A stretch of 33,456 nt of DNA from Hyphomicrobiaceae bacterium (GCA_020442185.1 JAGRKS010000082.1:1-33456); one strand, 5' to 3'. Positions 1-10,300 are shown, numbered from the stretch's first letter. Numbers and translations are program-made. Notes: a model not told the origin generated them from the letters alone.

Positions 1-21
1 GTGTCGGAGACGGAACACTAG
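1..21. repeat. Truncated copy of a palindromic repeat (one arm)
   Basis: These 21 bases are identical to 31997-32017, the right arm of the second palindromic element at the other end of the window. The arm ends in the same AACACTAG terminus. The rest of the element would lie before base 1. It sits about 180 bases upstream of ilvA. A 21-base identity 32 kb apart, ending exactly at the element boundary, is unlikely to be chance. It makes this a dispersed family rather than a local duplication. Confidence 0.75.
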
Positions 22-197
22 AGAAAGGACTTCTCTCCGCATCGCGTTTAGGGCATCCGTTGGCGAAACAGTGCACACGGGTTCGCGGACGTGCTGGACT
101 TCCGACCACGGACCGAGACAAAAAACCGGGCCATGGCCCCGGCCAACAGCAATCCTGGCGGTGCTCGCCGTTCACCACAACCGGCTGAATAGAGACA

Positions 198-1862
198 ATG
201 ACGATAAACGAACCCCGACTGCCGCAGATGCAACCCGATACGTCGTCGGGCCAGGCTGGCCGGGACGGAGAACAGAGCCCCCATGGCGCGGGCGTCGATG
301 GCCGGGGTCATGCTAGCGATGCGCGTCACAACGCAGGTGGAAGCCGCGATCCGGCGTGGTGGCTGCGTGAGATCCTGACCGCACGCGTCTATGACGTTGC
401 CCGTCACACGCCGCTCGATGCCGCGCCGCTGCTGTCGCGTCGGCTCGACAACAGTGTTTGGCTGAAGCGCGAGGATCTGCAACCTGTCTTCAGCTTCAAG
501 CTGCGTGGCGCCTACAACCGGCTGACCAAGCTCGATGCGGATGAGCGTGGGCGAGGCGTCGTTGCGGTATCGGCCGGCAATCACGCACAGGGAGTCGCGT
601 TCGGCGCGCGCGAACTCGGCATTGATGCCGTTATCGTGATGCCGGTGACGACTCCACGCATCAAGACGGCTGCCGTCGCGGCCTATGGTGCGCGGATCGA
701 GCTCATTGGCGATTCCTATAGCGAGGCCGCTGCGTTCGGCCAGGCTTTGGCGATCAAAGAGCAGCGGGTACTGATCCACCCCTTCGACGACGCCGCGGTC
801 ATCGCCGGTCAGGGGACGGTCGCACTCGAGCTTCTCGCGGATCACAAGGGCCGGCTCGATGCCGTCTTCGTGCCGGTGGGCGGCGGCGGTCTTTGTGCGG
901 GGATCGCTGTCTACCTGAAGACCCTCGATCCGTCGATCCGCATCGTTGCGGTCGAGCCCGACGACGCGGCGTGCCTCGAGGCCGCGATGCACGCCGGCCA
1001 GCCGGTGGCGCTCGATCACGTCGGGCTCTTCGTCGATGGCTGCGCGGTTCGCCAGATCGGTGATGTCACATTCGAAGTGTTGCGCGGCCGCGTCGACGAC
1101 ATCGTAACGGTCGGCGTCGATCAGGTGTGCGCGGCAATCCGCGATGTGTTCGAGGAAACGCGCAGCATCGTGGAGCCGGCGGGGGCGCTGGCGCTGGCGG
1201 GGATGAAGAAGTGGGTCGCCGATACGGGCGCGCGCCGCCAGAATCTCGCCGTGGTGCTGTCGGGCGCGAACATGAACTTCGACCGTCTCGGCCACGTCAC
1301 CGAACGTGCCGAGATCGGCGAGCAGCACGAGGCGCTGTTCGGTGTCACGATTCCGGAGAAGGCGGGCAGCTTCTTCGACTTCTGCCGCGCCCTCGGACGG
1401 CGCTCGATCACGGAGTTCAATTATCGAACGCGGGGCGGAGCGGCGGCGGAGGTGTTCGTCGGGGTGCAGCTGACTGGCGGGCAGTCCGAGCGCACGGAAA
1501 TCCGCGATATGCTGACCGGCGCGGGTTATGTCGTCGCTGATTTTACGCGCAACGAGGTGGCGCGCCTGCATGTCCGCCACATGGTCGGTGGCCCGCGCTC
1601 GGGTGTCGCCCACGAACGCATGTTGCGCTTCGAATTCCCCGAGCGGCCGGGCGCGCTGCTCTATTTCCTCGAAACCCTGGGCACGACCTGGGACATCACG
1701 CTATTCCACTACCGCAACCGCGGCGCCGCCTATGGCCGCGTCCTCGCTGGGTTTGCCGTGGCTCCGCGCCAGGAACCCGCGTTTATGGCCGACGTTGCAA
1801 AACTCGGCTTCTGGTTTGCCGACGAGAGCGACAACGAGGCCCTGCAGCAGTTCCTCAGCTGA
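198..1862 (+). CDS. ilvA: Threonine ammonia-lyase (threonine dehydratase), biosynthetic
   Basis: A PLP enzyme that deaminates L-threonine to 2-oxobutanoate, the first committed step to isoleucine, in the cytoplasm. The PLP lysine is K101 in SFKLRGAYN. SAGNHAQG (125-132) and the glycine-rich phosphate loop GGGGL (228-232) are typical of fold-type II PLP enzymes. The last 180 residues or so hold the ACT-like regulatory region expected of the isoleucine-inhibited form, including a segment beginning LRFEFPERPGALLYFLETLG. The protein is 554 residues. The first 50 or so, before WWLREILTARVYDVA, are low-complexity and not typical of the family, but no later in-frame start precedes the conserved part. 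The ATG at 198 follows AGAGACA, a weak ribosome site; M11 at 228 is an alternative. No other isoleucine genes are adjacent. Confidence 0.93.
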   Translation: MTINEPRLPQMQPDTSSGQAGRDGEQSPHGAGVDGRGHASDARHNAGGSRDPAWWLREILTARVYDVARHTPLDAAPLLSRRLDNSVWLKREDLQPVFSFKLRGAYNRLTKLDADERGRGVVAVSAGNHAQGVAFGARELGIDAVIVMPVTTPRIKTAAVAAYGARIELIGDSYSEAAAFGQALAIKEQRVLIHPFDDAAVIAGQGTVALELLADHKGRLDAVFVPVGGGGLCAGIAVYLKTLDPSIRIVAVEPDDAACLEAAMHAGQPVALDHVGLFVDGCAVRQIGDVTFEVLRGRVDDIVTVGVDQVCAAIRDVFEETRSIVEPAGALALAGMKKWVADTGARRQNLAVVLSGANMNFDRLGHVTERAEIGEQHEALFGVTIPEKAGSFFDFCRALGRRSITEFNYRTRGGAAAEVFVGVQLTGGQSERTEIRDMLTGAGYVVADFTRNEVARLHVRHMVGGPRSGVAHERMLRFEFPERPGALLYFLETLGTTWDITLFHYRNRGAAYGRVLAGFAVAPRQEPAFMADVAKLGFWFADESDNEALQQFLS

Positions 1863-1892
1863 AAGCCCGAGGAATGGGGCTTGGGATTCCTC
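1863..1892. other. Small hairpin just after ilvA
   Basis: GAGGAAT (1869-1875) and ATTCCTC (1886-1892) form a 7-bp inverted repeat 6 bases after the ilvA stop codon. There is no run of T after it, so a rho-independent terminator is not well supported. It could stabilise the 3' end of the mRNA. Confidence 0.3.
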
Positions 1893-2022
1893 TCACTGGC
1901 GAATTGTTGTTTCGTGCGCATGCGGAGCTGGAAATTTACGTGATTTTCGTCTTTCTGACAAAGTTTTAGGGACTATCCCCGGGACAGGCGTCGCGTACCG
2001 GGTAGGGTTGACGGGTAGGGTA

Positions 2023-3321
2023 ATGGTCCGGGTAGTTGTTGCAAGTCTCTGCATGTTTGCCGCCTCGGCGGCGGCGGCCGAGCCAGTGAGGCTCGTCGGC
2101 GATGCCCTGCAGACGACAGTCTCGGAAGCCATGCTCGAGATCGACGCCCCGCTCGGTAACAAGCTGCCCGTCCGGTTCCAGCGCAATGGTCTCGTTGCCG
2201 CCGACGCCGGCCCGCTTGCAGCATATCTCGGTTCAAAGCGCGACCGGGGGCGTTGGTGGGTCGACGAAAGCGAACTGTGCGTCAAATGGTTTCGCTGGTT
2301 CGAGGCCAAGCCGCGCTGCCTCAGCATCTGGCGCGATGGCGCGCGCATCCACTGGAGGGAGCGGGAAGGCGAGAGCGGCACCGCCACCCTGATCGAAACA
2401 GTTGACGTTGCACTGGCCGACGCCGGGACGTCCGCAAACGACCCGCCGGTCCATATTCGCAAGCCCGCAGCCGTCAGCAAGGCCAAGGCACCGACGGAAA
2501 TTGTATCCAAGGCTTCAGACAAACCATCGATGATGCTCGCGGGGAACTCGGCTATAGCCGCGAAGCCACCGCATGAGCCGTCTGCCACGGGTACAATGTC
2601 AGCGGCACCGCACTCGCTAGTGCCTTCACCCAATGCCGCGACGGTCGACGTGACGAAGCCAGTCGCCGACGTCGCCGCGTCGAACGACGCAGCACCGGTG
2701 GCCCGCGCCGCTGCCAGTTTGAGCCATCAGGGTATTCCCAAAGCAAAAACCCCGACGGCCTCGGCCGAGAACGTTTCAGATCGACGGTCGACCGCCGACC
2801 AAGCGGCAGAGCCCGCCCCACCGATCACCTCGGGCGCGGGCGCGATGCGCTTTGTAAGCGCCGCTGCCCTCGTCGCATTGACGTCCCGTGCGACGACGCC
2901 GAGCGATACTGTGGCCAAGCCCGCTACGGTTCCGCCATCATCGGCAGTGGTGGCAAAACGCATCGAGGCATCCGCCGCCGAGCGTCGGAAACGTGCGGTA
3001 CTTGCCGCACAGGCGCGCGCCGCGGCACCGCCGCCGCCCGCACGCGCGGGGCGACCTCGGATCATGGCATCGGCCCCTCGAACACCCACGTACATGGTCG
3101 TCAGGGTCGCAGCCGGTGATGTCCTCAACGTGCGGAGCGGCCCATCCGAATACCATGCGCCCGTCGGCCTCGTGCGTCCGGACAGCCGGAGCGTGCGGAT
3201 CGTCGGGCGTTGCCGCGATAGCTGGTGTCCGATTCAGCACGGCACTGTCACCGGATGGGTCAACAGCTATTACTTGTCGGAAGAGCGCGCCGAGGCCTGG
3301 TCGTCGGTGGCCCGGCGCTAG
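2023..3321 (+). CDS. Secreted SH3-domain protein with a long Ala/Pro linker
   Basis: The protein is 432 residues from the ATG at 2023. That start was chosen because it begins a clear Sec signal peptide (MVRVVVASLCMFAASAAAAE); the open frame further upstream overlaps ilvA. Residues 25-130 form a compact domain rich in Trp and Cys (GRWWVDESELCVKWFRW, then PRCLSIWRDG), like domains in periplasmic proteins of Rhizobiales. Residues 135-355 are a low-complexity Ala/Pro/Ser/Thr/Lys linker, probably disordered and wall-spanning. The last 70 or so residues are a bacterial SH3 (SH3b) domain, with VLNVRSGPS and the end motif GWVNSYYL. SH3b domains usually bind peptidoglycan or cell-wall peptides. A periplasmic cell-envelope role is inferred; the exact function is unknown. 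The four GGGTAG repeats just before the start (about 1999-2035) are odd and may be regulatory. Confidence 0.75.
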   Translation: MVRVVVASLCMFAASAAAAEPVRLVGDALQTTVSEAMLEIDAPLGNKLPVRFQRNGLVAADAGPLAAYLGSKRDRGRWWVDESELCVKWFRWFEAKPRCLSIWRDGARIHWREREGESGTATLIETVDVALADAGTSANDPPVHIRKPAAVSKAKAPTEIVSKASDKPSMMLAGNSAIAAKPPHEPSATGTMSAAPHSLVPSPNAATVDVTKPVADVAASNDAAPVARAAASLSHQGIPKAKTPTASAENVSDRRSTADQAAEPAPPITSGAGAMRFVSAAALVALTSRATTPSDTVAKPATVPPSSAVVAKRIEASAAERRKRAVLAAQARAAAPPPPARAGRPRIMASAPRTPTYMVVRVAAGDVLNVRSGPSEYHAPVGLVRPDSRSVRIVGRCRDSWCPIQHGTVTGWVNSYYLSEERAEAWSSVARR

Positions 3322-4010
3322 TGGCGCGATTTGCGGCATGCCTTCGGGGCGAACGTTCCCCGGCCAGTTCCCCCCCAGCCAGTCCCGACGGTTGCCTCGT
3401 GGTCGGACCGAGCCGCCGCCAGAACATCATCATCGACTGATCCCCGGTCCGTCGGTCGACGATGCGAGCGCGCGCCCGGCGAGGGTCATTGCATCGCACC
3501 CATAGTGGTGGGCGAAACCAAAGCCGCGCAATGGGCTTGAACGGCAGCCAAAAAGCGGGCTACCTTTGCATCTCCTTTTTTCGAACATATTTCCGGACGG
3601 GCTGAATTTCGCCCGCGATAGACATGAAAACGAATTACTCTCGTTGTGAGCCCGGCGTTGGCGCTTTCGCTTCGTTGCAGCCGCGCATTCAGCAACCGTC
3701 ACGGCCGGCGGCACGCGCGCTCGAACCTGGCTCCGTCGTGTGCGGTGAGCGAGAGACGCGCCTCATTCGCCCCAGCCTGAACAGTGGCCTTGCGGCATTG
3801 TCAGCCAACGTCGTTTGGCCGCTACCTGGCAGCGCGGCACATGCAGCCTTCATGACAGGACGACTGCGGCCGGAACGGCGGCAGCCCATGCCGGATTGCG
3901 GCCGGGGCTCTGTCGCCGCGCGGTAGGACAGATCGAGGCCGGCTCCCGTCCGTGGTGGCGTCGATCACGAGAAGCATAAGTTGAACGCCACGTGCACGTG
4001 GAGGCCGACC
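3322..4010. other. 689-base gap with no supported gene
   Basis: The gap lies between the SH3 protein and the membrane AAA+ block. Short open frames exist, for example 3624-3926, but they lack good ribosome sites and recognisable sequence. The centre (about 3560-3650) is less GC-rich than its surroundings, so it is the likeliest place for the promoter of the downstream four-gene block. No confident promoter or terminator was found. Confidence 0.5.
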
Positions 4011-4703
4011 ATGGGAAATGCCGACAGCAAGTCAGCCGCCGATCGTGGTGGCAATCCTGCGCGCGCCGTCCCATCGCCGCGGCCTCAGGAGGCAAGTTCA
4101 CGCTCAACGGGTCCGCGGCCTTCGCCCGCACGACGTCACGAGGATGGCGGGTCGGCGGGTGGTCGTGCAGGTGGCGGAGGTCACGCCGGTCAAGCGTTGG
4201 CCTGGATTGGCGGCGCGGGCTTGCTCGCCGCGGCCGTGATTAGCGTCGGACTTTTCGGCGATCAAGCCGACGAGCAGCGCAAATCCACACCGGCGCAAGG
4301 CGGCCAATCTGTCACGCGCAGCTCCCAACTCATTCGGCCTGTCGCCGCGAGCGAGACGGAAGCCGCCATCGGCCGCCTCATGATGGCGGAGCCGGAGAAA
4401 GCAAAAGTGCGAGCCGAAGTCGCCCGCGGTGCGATGCGGCTCGGCTGGATCACGGTCTCCGACATCCGTGCCGAGGATGGCGACTGGGTGCGTCTTGCGG
4501 CCGGCGGGTTCCGCCAGGATGTTCGGTTGCTTCACAAGCCCTACACGATGGCGGTTCCATATCTCCCCGGGACACCGGTCAGTGTCACTGGCTTGGTCGA
4601 CGGCGGTGGCGGCGAGATCACCGTCGCGGTTTATGTCGGCGCCGCACAGGTTTCGTTGCGCCCACTCAAGAAGGGAGAGGTTCTGCAGATCCCAGCACCT
4701 TGA
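4011..4703 (+). CDS. Single-pass membrane protein at the head of the AAA+/TPR block
   Basis: The protein is 230 residues and unrecognised. The ATG at 4011 is preceded by GGAGG (4000-4004) at a 6-base spacing, which favours it over the ATG at 3981. Residues 1-60 are polar, Pro/Arg/Gly-rich and probably disordered. Residues 62-82 (ALAWIGGAGLLAAAVISVGLFG) form one membrane helix. Residues 85-230 look folded: a helical part with EAAIGRLMMAEPEKAKVRAEVARGAM, then a beta-rich part with short Gly/Val segments. Positive charges before the helix suggest the N-terminus is in the cytoplasm and the C-terminal domain in the periplasm. It precedes two AAA+ genes by 185 bases on the same strand, so it may be the membrane partner or periplasmic sensor of that machine. 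Confidence 0.65.
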   Translation: MGNADSKSAADRGGNPARAVPSPRPQEASSRSTGPRPSPARRHEDGGSAGGRAGGGGHAGQALAWIGGAGLLAAAVISVGLFGDQADEQRKSTPAQGGQSVTRSSQLIRPVAASETEAAIGRLMMAEPEKAKVRAEVARGAMRLGWITVSDIRAEDGDWVRLAAGGFRQDVRLLHKPYTMAVPYLPGTPVSVTGLVDGGGGEITVAVYVGAAQVSLRPLKKGEVLQIPAP

Positions 4704-4888
4704 GCGACACCCCGCAATTTTTGTCGCCATCGCGACCCCGTTATGACTGGAGGGACGGCCGTAAAGATGCATGCGACGAAGGAGACATGGATGAGGTGGC
4801 GCCCGGCTTCGCTTCGTTGCCGCGGTCGCATCCAATTCGAGGCGCGCTCCATCCGAGTTAGCGCATTTGGGCGGGAGGCGGCGAACCG

Positions 4889-6097
4889 ATGACAGGCATG
4901 GCATGGGCCGGTCGACTCGGCATCGTCATCGCACTCATCATTATCGAGCGGGCATCGCCAGCACTGGCCTGGGTGCTGGTCATCGCCGCCGCCATTGGCG
5001 CATTCGCGGTCTTTCTCTACGGGGGGCGTTACCTGCCGGGCCCGATCCTGGCCGTTGCCGATCGCATGACGGGCAAGACGCAGGCACGCTCCGAAGCGAC
5101 GGCGCCCGAGTTGATCGACGAGCAGGAACTGTCGGCATTCCTCAAGGCGCGCGTTATCGGCCAGAACGAAGTGATCGACGCTCTTGCCCGCCGGTTGCGC
5201 CAGCGTCTTGCCGCGCGGCGCGAGGGAAAGCCCGTCGCGGTGATGTGCTTTGCCGGCGCCCCAGGCGTGGGCAAGACCTACCTCGCACGCATGCTCGCCG
5301 AAAAGCTCTACGGTGGCGCCGACCATCTGCACGTCTTCGAGATGGCAAAATTCAGGGACGAATATTCTGCAAGTTCGCTGTTCGGAGTTGCCGCCGGGTT
5401 GACTGGGCACGGCGAGCCGGGACTGTTGTCGCGCGCCTTGCGCGATACGCCGAACGGCATCGTACTTCTCGACGAATTCGAGAAGGCGAACAGGGCGATC
5501 CACCTGCAGTTCCTGTCGGCCTGGAACGACGGCTTTCTGACGGATCTTGGAACATCGTCGAAGATCGCGACGACGGAAGCGATTTTCATCCTGACGACGA
5601 ATGCCGGCTGGCCACGCCTCGCCGAACTCGCGGCCGATCCCCTCATCACCCAGGACGAAATGAACGAGCAGGCCAAGAATGCCCTGCAGGATGCCGATTT
5701 CGCGCCGGAAGTGATGTCGCGCATCGACGACGTCTTCGCATTCCGCGAGTTGACCGGCCTCGACGTCGCCCGCGTCGTGGCCCTTGAGATCGCGCGCAAG
5801 GCGGGAGAGTACCGGCTCGAAGTGGCGCATCAAGGCATCGACTGGGCCATCCTGCTGCAGGCCATCAAGGACTTCTCCGCCACCAAGCCGAAGGGGGGCG
5901 TCCGCGATATCTCGCGGCAGATCGAGAACCGCATCGCCGACGGGTTGATCGAGGCAAAAGCCGAGAAGGCGCGCTTTGTCAGGTTCGAGGCCGACGGGCG
6001 GCGCATCAAGGTGATTGCGGTCGACGAGGGCGAGGACGAGACCCCTGCACGCACCGTCGAGGCGACGCGAGAGGCGGAAGCGGCAGTTGGGAGATAG
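4889..6097 (+). CDS. Membrane-anchored single-domain Clp-type AAA+ ATPase
   Basis: The protein is 402 residues. Two hydrophobic helices (about 9-20 and 27-45) anchor the N-terminus, which is unusual for a Clp ATPase. The rest matches the second ATPase ring (D2) of ClpA/ClpB: VIGQNEVIDAL (89-99), Walker A GAPGVGKT (123-130), Walker B IVLLDE (191-196), sensor 1 TTN (236-238), arginine finger in SRID (R278) and sensor 2 GGVRD (R339). All catalytic residues for ATP hydrolysis are present. There is no Clp N-domain, D1 ring, M-domain or ClpP-binding loop that I can see. The place of the pore-loop motif GYVG reads GLTG (170-173), so the substrate-gripping Tyr is missing. The start follows GGGAGG. 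It is a close paralogue of the next gene, and the two may form a mixed ring. Its substrate is unknown. Confidence 0.85.
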   Translation: MTGMAWAGRLGIVIALIIIERASPALAWVLVIAAAIGAFAVFLYGGRYLPGPILAVADRMTGKTQARSEATAPELIDEQELSAFLKARVIGQNEVIDALARRLRQRLAARREGKPVAVMCFAGAPGVGKTYLARMLAEKLYGGADHLHVFEMAKFRDEYSASSLFGVAAGLTGHGEPGLLSRALRDTPNGIVLLDEFEKANRAIHLQFLSAWNDGFLTDLGTSSKIATTEAIFILTTNAGWPRLAELAADPLITQDEMNEQAKNALQDADFAPEVMSRIDDVFAFRELTGLDVARVVALEIARKAGEYRLEVAHQGIDWAILLQAIKDFSATKPKGGVRDISRQIENRIADGLIEAKAEKARFVRFEADGRRIKVIAVDEGEDETPARTVEATREAEAAVGR

Positions 6098-6192
6098 AGA
6101 CGCGGCGTAGCGGCATCGGCCGGAGCTCGCTGCAGAAGCGAAATTGATTGGAGCCGGCCAGCGCCACACTTTCTGGTCAGAGGAGACAGGCC

Positions 6193-7266
6193 ATGACTGT
6201 TAATTCCAAGCCGCCATCGGCGAGTTCCGAGCCGCTCGAGAGCCTGACCGACTTCGGGGCGCTCACTTCCGGCTACGAAGACATGATCGGAAAACTGAGG
6301 ATCATCGATGCGGGTGAGCTTGCCGCTTACCTCAAGTCGCGCGTGATCGGCCAGAACACAGTGATCGATTCCATCTGCACGCGACTGCATCGTCGCATGG
6401 CGATCGATCGCGCGCAGACAACGAAGCCGATCGCCGTCTTCTGCTTCGCAGGAGCTCCAGGTGTCGGCAAGTCGTACCTTTCCAAGATCCTTGCCGAAAA
6501 GCTGTTCGGCAGCGGCAAGCACCTGCACTTCTTCGAAATGGGCCAGCTCCGCGACGCACATGCAGCGTCGACATTGTTCGGCCAGCCGCCGGAATACCGT
6601 GGCGGGCGTGGCGCTCTGTCGAAGGCGCTGCGCGACGTACCGGATTCGATCATCCTGCTCGACGAGTTCGAGAAGGCGCACCGCGATATTCATCTCCGAT
6701 TCCTGTCGGCGTGGAACGACGGCTTCATCACCGATCTGCATGACGGGCTCAAATACTCGACAAAGGACGCGATATTCGTTCTGACGGTCAATGCCGGCTC
6801 ACGCCAGATCGCCGAGAAGGCGCGCGACAAGAGCGTCAGCCAGGATGATCTCAACAAGTTCGCCCGCAACGCCCTGCAGGACGCGCAGTTCGCACCCGAG
6901 ATCCTCTCGCGGATCGACGACGTGTTCGCGTTCCGTGAGCTCGAAGGTCTCGATATCGCCCGCGTCGTCGCGCTCGAGATCCAGAAGAAGGCGCGCGAGT
7001 ATGGTCTCGAGATTGCCGGCAAGGGCATCGATCCGAAGATCCTTCTCGGGGCCATCGAGGAGTTCACGAAGAACAAGCCCGATGGCGGTGTTCGCGAGAT
7101 TGCCCGGCACCTCGAGGAAAAGATCGCCGACGGACTGATCAACGCGAAGTCGAGCGGCGCCCGCAAGGTTCTGTTCGAAGCCGATGGGGCCGATGTCGTC
7201 GTTCATGCCGCACGAGATCCGGCGGCCGATATGACGATCGATGACGGGCGGCCGGTCACGCGCTGA
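6193..7266 (+). CDS. Soluble single-domain Clp-type AAA+ ATPase, paralogue of the preceding gene
   Basis: The protein is 357 residues. The ATG at 6193 has AGGAGA 6 bases upstream. It has the same D2-type AAA+ module as its neighbour but no membrane helix: VIGQNTVIDSI (51-61), Walker A GAPGVGKS (87-94), Walker B IILLDE (153-158), sensor 1 Asn (N200), arginine finger R240 in SRID and sensor 2 R301 in GGVRE. Long stretches match the neighbour closely (FLSAWNDGF, IDDVFAFREL, DVARVVALEI versus DIARVVALEI), so this is a tandem duplication that then diverged. Here the pore loop keeps an aromatic residue (EYRG, 134-137). The gap to the preceding gene is 95 bases and to the next 62, consistent with one operon. 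It is likely a cytoplasmic subunit of a protein-remodelling machine held at the membrane by its paralogue. Confidence 0.85.
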   Translation: MTVNSKPPSASSEPLESLTDFGALTSGYEDMIGKLRIIDAGELAAYLKSRVIGQNTVIDSICTRLHRRMAIDRAQTTKPIAVFCFAGAPGVGKSYLSKILAEKLFGSGKHLHFFEMGQLRDAHAASTLFGQPPEYRGGRGALSKALRDVPDSIILLDEFEKAHRDIHLRFLSAWNDGFITDLHDGLKYSTKDAIFVLTVNAGSRQIAEKARDKSVSQDDLNKFARNALQDAQFAPEILSRIDDVFAFRELEGLDIARVVALEIQKKAREYGLEIAGKGIDPKILLGAIEEFTKNKPDGGVREIARHLEEKIADGLINAKSSGARKVLFEADGADVVVHAARDPAADMTIDDGRPVTR

Positions 7267-7328
7267 CCAGCGGCTCGCCGAAAAGAAGAACTGGGGCGAC
7301 GCCCTCTCCATAGCCAAGGAGACGCGAC

Positions 7329-10300
7329 ATGACAGCGGAGAATGGCGGGACGCGTGGAATGCTGTCGAAGGAGGCGAGCCGCAAATCGGTATCGTCGACG
7401 CTCGCTGGTCTTTACCGGGGCGATCTCGCATTCCGCGGCATGATCGACTTTGCGGTCATCGGTGCCGTCGTCATGATGTTCCTGCACCCGCCGCACACGG
7501 TGAAATGGCCGTGGAGCAAGGCCTGCCTCGGCTTGAACTGCAATTCGCAGTTGGATCCCGGTTCGGGCCCCGGCAGCGAGATGTCGACGGGTGGCGCGAC
7601 GCAGAACACACCCAACGTCGAGCCCTCTGTGGCGACGCTCAGTACGGGGCCAGTGATACCGATTCCCTATCCCGAAGGGTTGAAAAGCCCGCGCCTCGGC
7701 GTCGGCTTTCTGTTCGACATCGATCAGGCGGCGTTCACGTCGTCGAAGACCGAGGATCGGCCCAAACTCGAAGCGGCGCTCGCCGGCATAGCGCATCGCA
7801 AGCCCGACATCGCAATCGAGGCGTTGCGGGCCGCCGACGGTGACGACCCGAACGTGGCGCTCCTGCGTGGCGCCTCGTTTGTGTTGCGCAACGCCGACGA
7901 CGCCAACGCGACGGCGCTGGCCTTATGGCGGCAAGCCGTCACGAACGGCAGCGTTCAGGCGAAGGCCCTGCTCGGCCGCCTGCTGCTGAGCGGGCGCGGC
8001 GGCATAACGCCCAACATGTCGGAAGGCCGGAAACTGATCGAGGCGGGCGCTGCGGCGGGCGACAGGCAGGCCCTTCGCTTCGCAGGCATAGGTTACCTGA
8101 GCGGCGACTTCGGCCAGCTCGATCCGGCCAAGGCTGCTGATCTCCTGAAGAAGGCGGCCGATGCGGGCGATGCGTCGGCGATGGCGTTCTATTCTCGCAT
8201 GGCGGCGGAAGGCATCGGCATGGCCGGCCCCGATGGCAAGGAAGCAGAGCGCTATCTCCGCAAGGCGGCCGATTCCGGTCTGACGCTGGCGCAGTACACG
8301 CTCGCACAATGGCTCATCGCGCAATACCAGAAGGGCCTCGTCGCCGATCCGCAGGAGGCCATAGATCTGCTGACAAGGGCCTACGAGAAGGGCGGCTATG
8401 TCGTCGCGCTCAACGAACTGGCGTTCGTGCATGCCAGTGTCGCCAAATCGAAACCCTGGCTGGACAAGAAAATCGCGCACGATCTGCTGCGTCGCTGCTC
8501 GGCCTTTTCCTACGGCCACTGCCAATACAACAATGGCATTGCCTGGGGCTATGCCTTCAGCGGCACCGCGGACCTCAAGCTCGCGCGCGCACATTTTGCA
8601 GTTTCGAAGGGGATGAATTACGCCGGCGCCGACAAGCAGATCGAGAAGGTCGACGCAAAACTCTCCGCGGCCGAGAAGAAGGAGGCGGAGGCCATCGAGG
8701 ATTCGATCCGCAAGGCGCTAGTGGCGGTGCCTGAACTCATTCCGTTGCAGTATGCCGGCATCAACCCACCACCACCGCCAGTTGCCGAGTTCGCAGTGAA
8801 AGTGGCCGATACGGCAACCGCGTCCATCAAGGATGACGACGTCTACAAGCAGTGCATCGACGGAAGTCTCGAGGCGGCAAAGCGTGGAGAAGCCTGCCAG
8901 AAGGTCGTCGAGCGCGGCAAGGGAACCGCGGTCGAATTATCGAATGCGCACTTCGGCGTCGGCTGGGCGCATGGCAAGCTCAACGAATACGACAAGGCGA
9001 TCGCAAGCTACACCGAAGGCATAAAGCTCGCGCCGAACTACGTCATCCTCAACAATCGCGGGTCCAACTACCTGCGCAAGAAGGAGCCCGACAAGGCTAT
9101 CGCGGACTTCGATCAATCGCTCAAGCTGAAGCCCAACTACATCCAGGCGCTGGCCAACAGGGCCGAAGCCCGCCGCATCAAGGGCGAGTTCTTGGCGGCA
9201 ATGGCCGATATCAACAAGGCGCTCGAGATCGATGGCAAGAACGATTGGGCGACAACCATCCGCAACCGCATCAAGAAAGACCTCGACGACCTCAAGTCCG
9301 GAAAAGCTGCAACCTCGAACGACAACAAGGTCGCGGAAAAGTCCGGAGCGGAAAAGTCCGGATCAGCAGCCGCCTCCGATGACAGCGACGAAATAAAATC
9401 GCTGAGGGAACGCGCGCTGCGGCACATGAAGAACAAGGACGCCGACAGTGCGATTGCCGATTTCTCGGAAATCATACGTAGAGAAAAAGGAAATACCTTC
9501 GATTATGCAAATCGGGCAATCGCCTACGAGTACCGCAACAATCCCGACAAGGCTCTCGAAGACTATACGCGTTCGATCAGGAAGGCGGGACACCCTGGCG
9601 TCGCACATTACAACCGCGGGCGCATCTACATGGCACGCGGCGAGATCGACAAGGCGATCGAGGATTTCACGGCGAACATCGAACAGCACGGGGCGGGGGA
9701 CCCCAACAGCTTCGCCGAGCGGGCCAAGGCCTACCTCAAGAAGTCGCTGTTCGATCAGGCGTTGCAGGACTACGACCGTGTCGTCGACATCATGGAGAAG
9801 GACAAGTCCACCGAAAAAAACCTGAAGGCGCTCGCATATTTCCTGCGCGGCAAGGCCAAGGTTGCGAAGGCGCTTGGGGATATCAACAAGTGCATGTCGA
9901 TGATCCCCGCGCCGGATAATTGCGATGGCCCGCTGCAGTATGCAACCGCTCTTCTCGACCTCGAGACTGCCCGCGCCCTGAAGCCGGACTATGCCGACGC
10001 TCACTTCTATGTGGGCTGGATTGCGGATCGGATCGGCAACAAGCGGCTCGCGATCGAGAACTATACCAAAACGATCCAGGCAGACTCCAACTACTCGACC
10101 GCATACAACAACCGCGGCGTGATCTACGCGGATATGAAACAGTGGGAGCTGGCGATGGCGGATTATACCGATGCCATTCGCGCCGACCCGAAGAATACGA
10201 GTGCATGGACCAACCGCGGCATACTTTTTGCGAACCGGCGGAACAGATCACGCGCCATCGCCGATCTTCGCGAAGCGCTCGCGATCCAACCTGACTACGG

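Noticed and set aside
48..1613. A 521-codon open frame on the - strand across ilvA
   Set aside because: It is a shadow of a well-supported ilvA frame. High GC content opens antisense frames, and nothing in it is recognisable.
3624..3926. A 100-codon frame in the large gap
   Set aside because: Poor ribosome site, no recognisable domain, and a composition like untranslated GC-rich DNA.
4631..6169. A 512-codon - strand frame across the first AAA+ gene
   Set aside because: Antisense to a gene with full AAA+ motifs; no recognisable content.
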